DNA of 6,268 bases, taken from assembly GCF_035938995.1 (NCBI RefSeq), contig NZ_DASZGI010000245.1, forward strand, positions 1 through 6,268. The letters run 5' to 3'. A model generated the notes under the pieces. It searched no databases, had not been told where the DNA came from, and was given only the letters and a program-made list of their open reading frames with translations. This stretch comes from DASZGI01 sp035938995. GTDB taxonomy: Bacteria; Actinomycetota; Actinomycetes; Streptomycetales; Catenulisporaceae. Every line of letters starts with the position of its first letter. Positions within the stretch are counted from its first letter, which is position 1. Shown here one piece after another: positions 5,771-6,268 of the stretch. The position numbers and the translations under genes are program-made.

Positions 5771-6268
5771 GTGCCGACTATTCCACGTTCTCGCCCGGTC
5801 ACAACGTCCGGAATCGATCAGCGCGAGCTGCTCACGCCTCGCCGCCAGGTTGAACTACACACGCGCGACAACGAGCAGTACCGGCGGCAGCTTCAGGTGC
5901 TGCTCCAGCTGATTGTTTTTCTTCGGGCGGGCACCGATTTCATAAGGCGCGCAGCTGGTCCAGGAGCACCGCAAGCTCGGCATCTCCTGGCTGTGCCGGG
6001 TGCTTGGCGTGGAACATAGGCGGTTCTACCGCTGGCGCAGCGACGAACCCGTGGGCCGCGCGGTGGCCGACGAACAGCTCCTGTAACGATCGCTCGCATC
6101 CACGCCGAGTCCGGCGGCGCCTACGGCGCGGCCCGGGTCACCATGGCCTTGCGGCGGGAGGGCCTGGTCGTCAACCATAAACGGGTGGCCCGGATCATGC
6201 GCGAACGCGGGATTCGGGGCGTGACACGCCACGCCGCTCGCTCACCCGCCCGGACTGCAAGGCTCCCC
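5771..6268 (+). pseudogene. Decayed IS3-family transposase (OrfA tail and OrfB N-terminal half), cut by the window edge
   Basis: A first segment (about 5815-5940) reads RRQVELHTRDNEQYRRQL then LQVLLQLIVFL, resembling the leucine-zipper tail of IS3 OrfA; the OrfA helix-turn-helix part is missing. A second frame (about 5946-6083) gives LVQEHRKLGISWLCRVLGV then RRFYRWRSDEPVGRAVADEQ, the N-terminus of OrfB, and stops at TAA 6084. One lost base near 6083 explains this, because the next frame from about 6086 continues with IHAESGGAYGAARVTMALRR, EGLVVNHKRVARIMRERGI and RGVTR. A second shift at about 6230-6235 is needed to continue into RSLTRPDCKAP, the usual IS3 sequence. These are the HTH-type N-terminal regions; the DDE catalytic domain would lie beyond the window. 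With the OrfA loss and two frameshifts in OrfB it cannot make an intact transposase. Confidence 0.75.

Overview
The window is GC-rich DNA with GTG/ATG starts, purine-rich ribosome binding sites and proteins of actinobacterial character. It most likely comes from a filamentous or otherwise high-GC actinomycete such as a Streptomyces or Pseudonocardiales relative; the genus cannot be fixed from the sequence. It looks like an accessory region rather than a core one.

Layout: (1) Positions 1-731 hold no gene I can recognise and are visibly less GC-rich than the genes that follow. (2) Positions 732-4989 hold three co-directional, tightly spaced genes (gaps of 55 and 30 bases), almost certainly one operon: a four-helix membrane protein of an uncharacterised actinobacterial family (615 aa), a small soluble helical protein (150 aa), and a 623 aa protein made of a degenerate Hsp70/actin-fold domain, one membrane helix, a Pro/Ser/Thr-rich stalk and an external NTF2-like domain. 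(3) Positions 4990-5657 are intergenic and structured: a possible 57-codon minus-strand reading frame, a perfect 20-bp inverted repeat, a G-quadruplex-type G-run, the 3' half of a CAT-anticodon tRNA, and an imperfect long hairpin. (4) From about 5658 to the window end lies a decayed IS3-family insertion sequence with at least two frameshifts in its transposase.

How the parts may fit: the last residues of the membrane protein and the first residues of the small protein share a 27-residue G/N-rich motif with 16 identities, although the rest of the two proteins is unrelated. By topology both copies lie in the cytoplasm, so the motif is a good candidate for homotypic docking or templating between the two products, in the manner of bacterial amyloid signalling motifs. 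The third protein would place an external NTF2-like domain across the membrane from an Hsp70-like domain that has lost its nucleotide-binding motifs. Together this looks like a membrane-associated signalling or response cassette of unknown function. The tRNA 3' half to its right is what tyrosine-recombinase integration leaves at the distal end of an element, so the cassette may be cargo of an integrated element whose integrase and intact tRNA lie left of the window. The functional reading is inference; the operon layout, shared motif, domain architecture and tRNA fragment are visible in the sequence.
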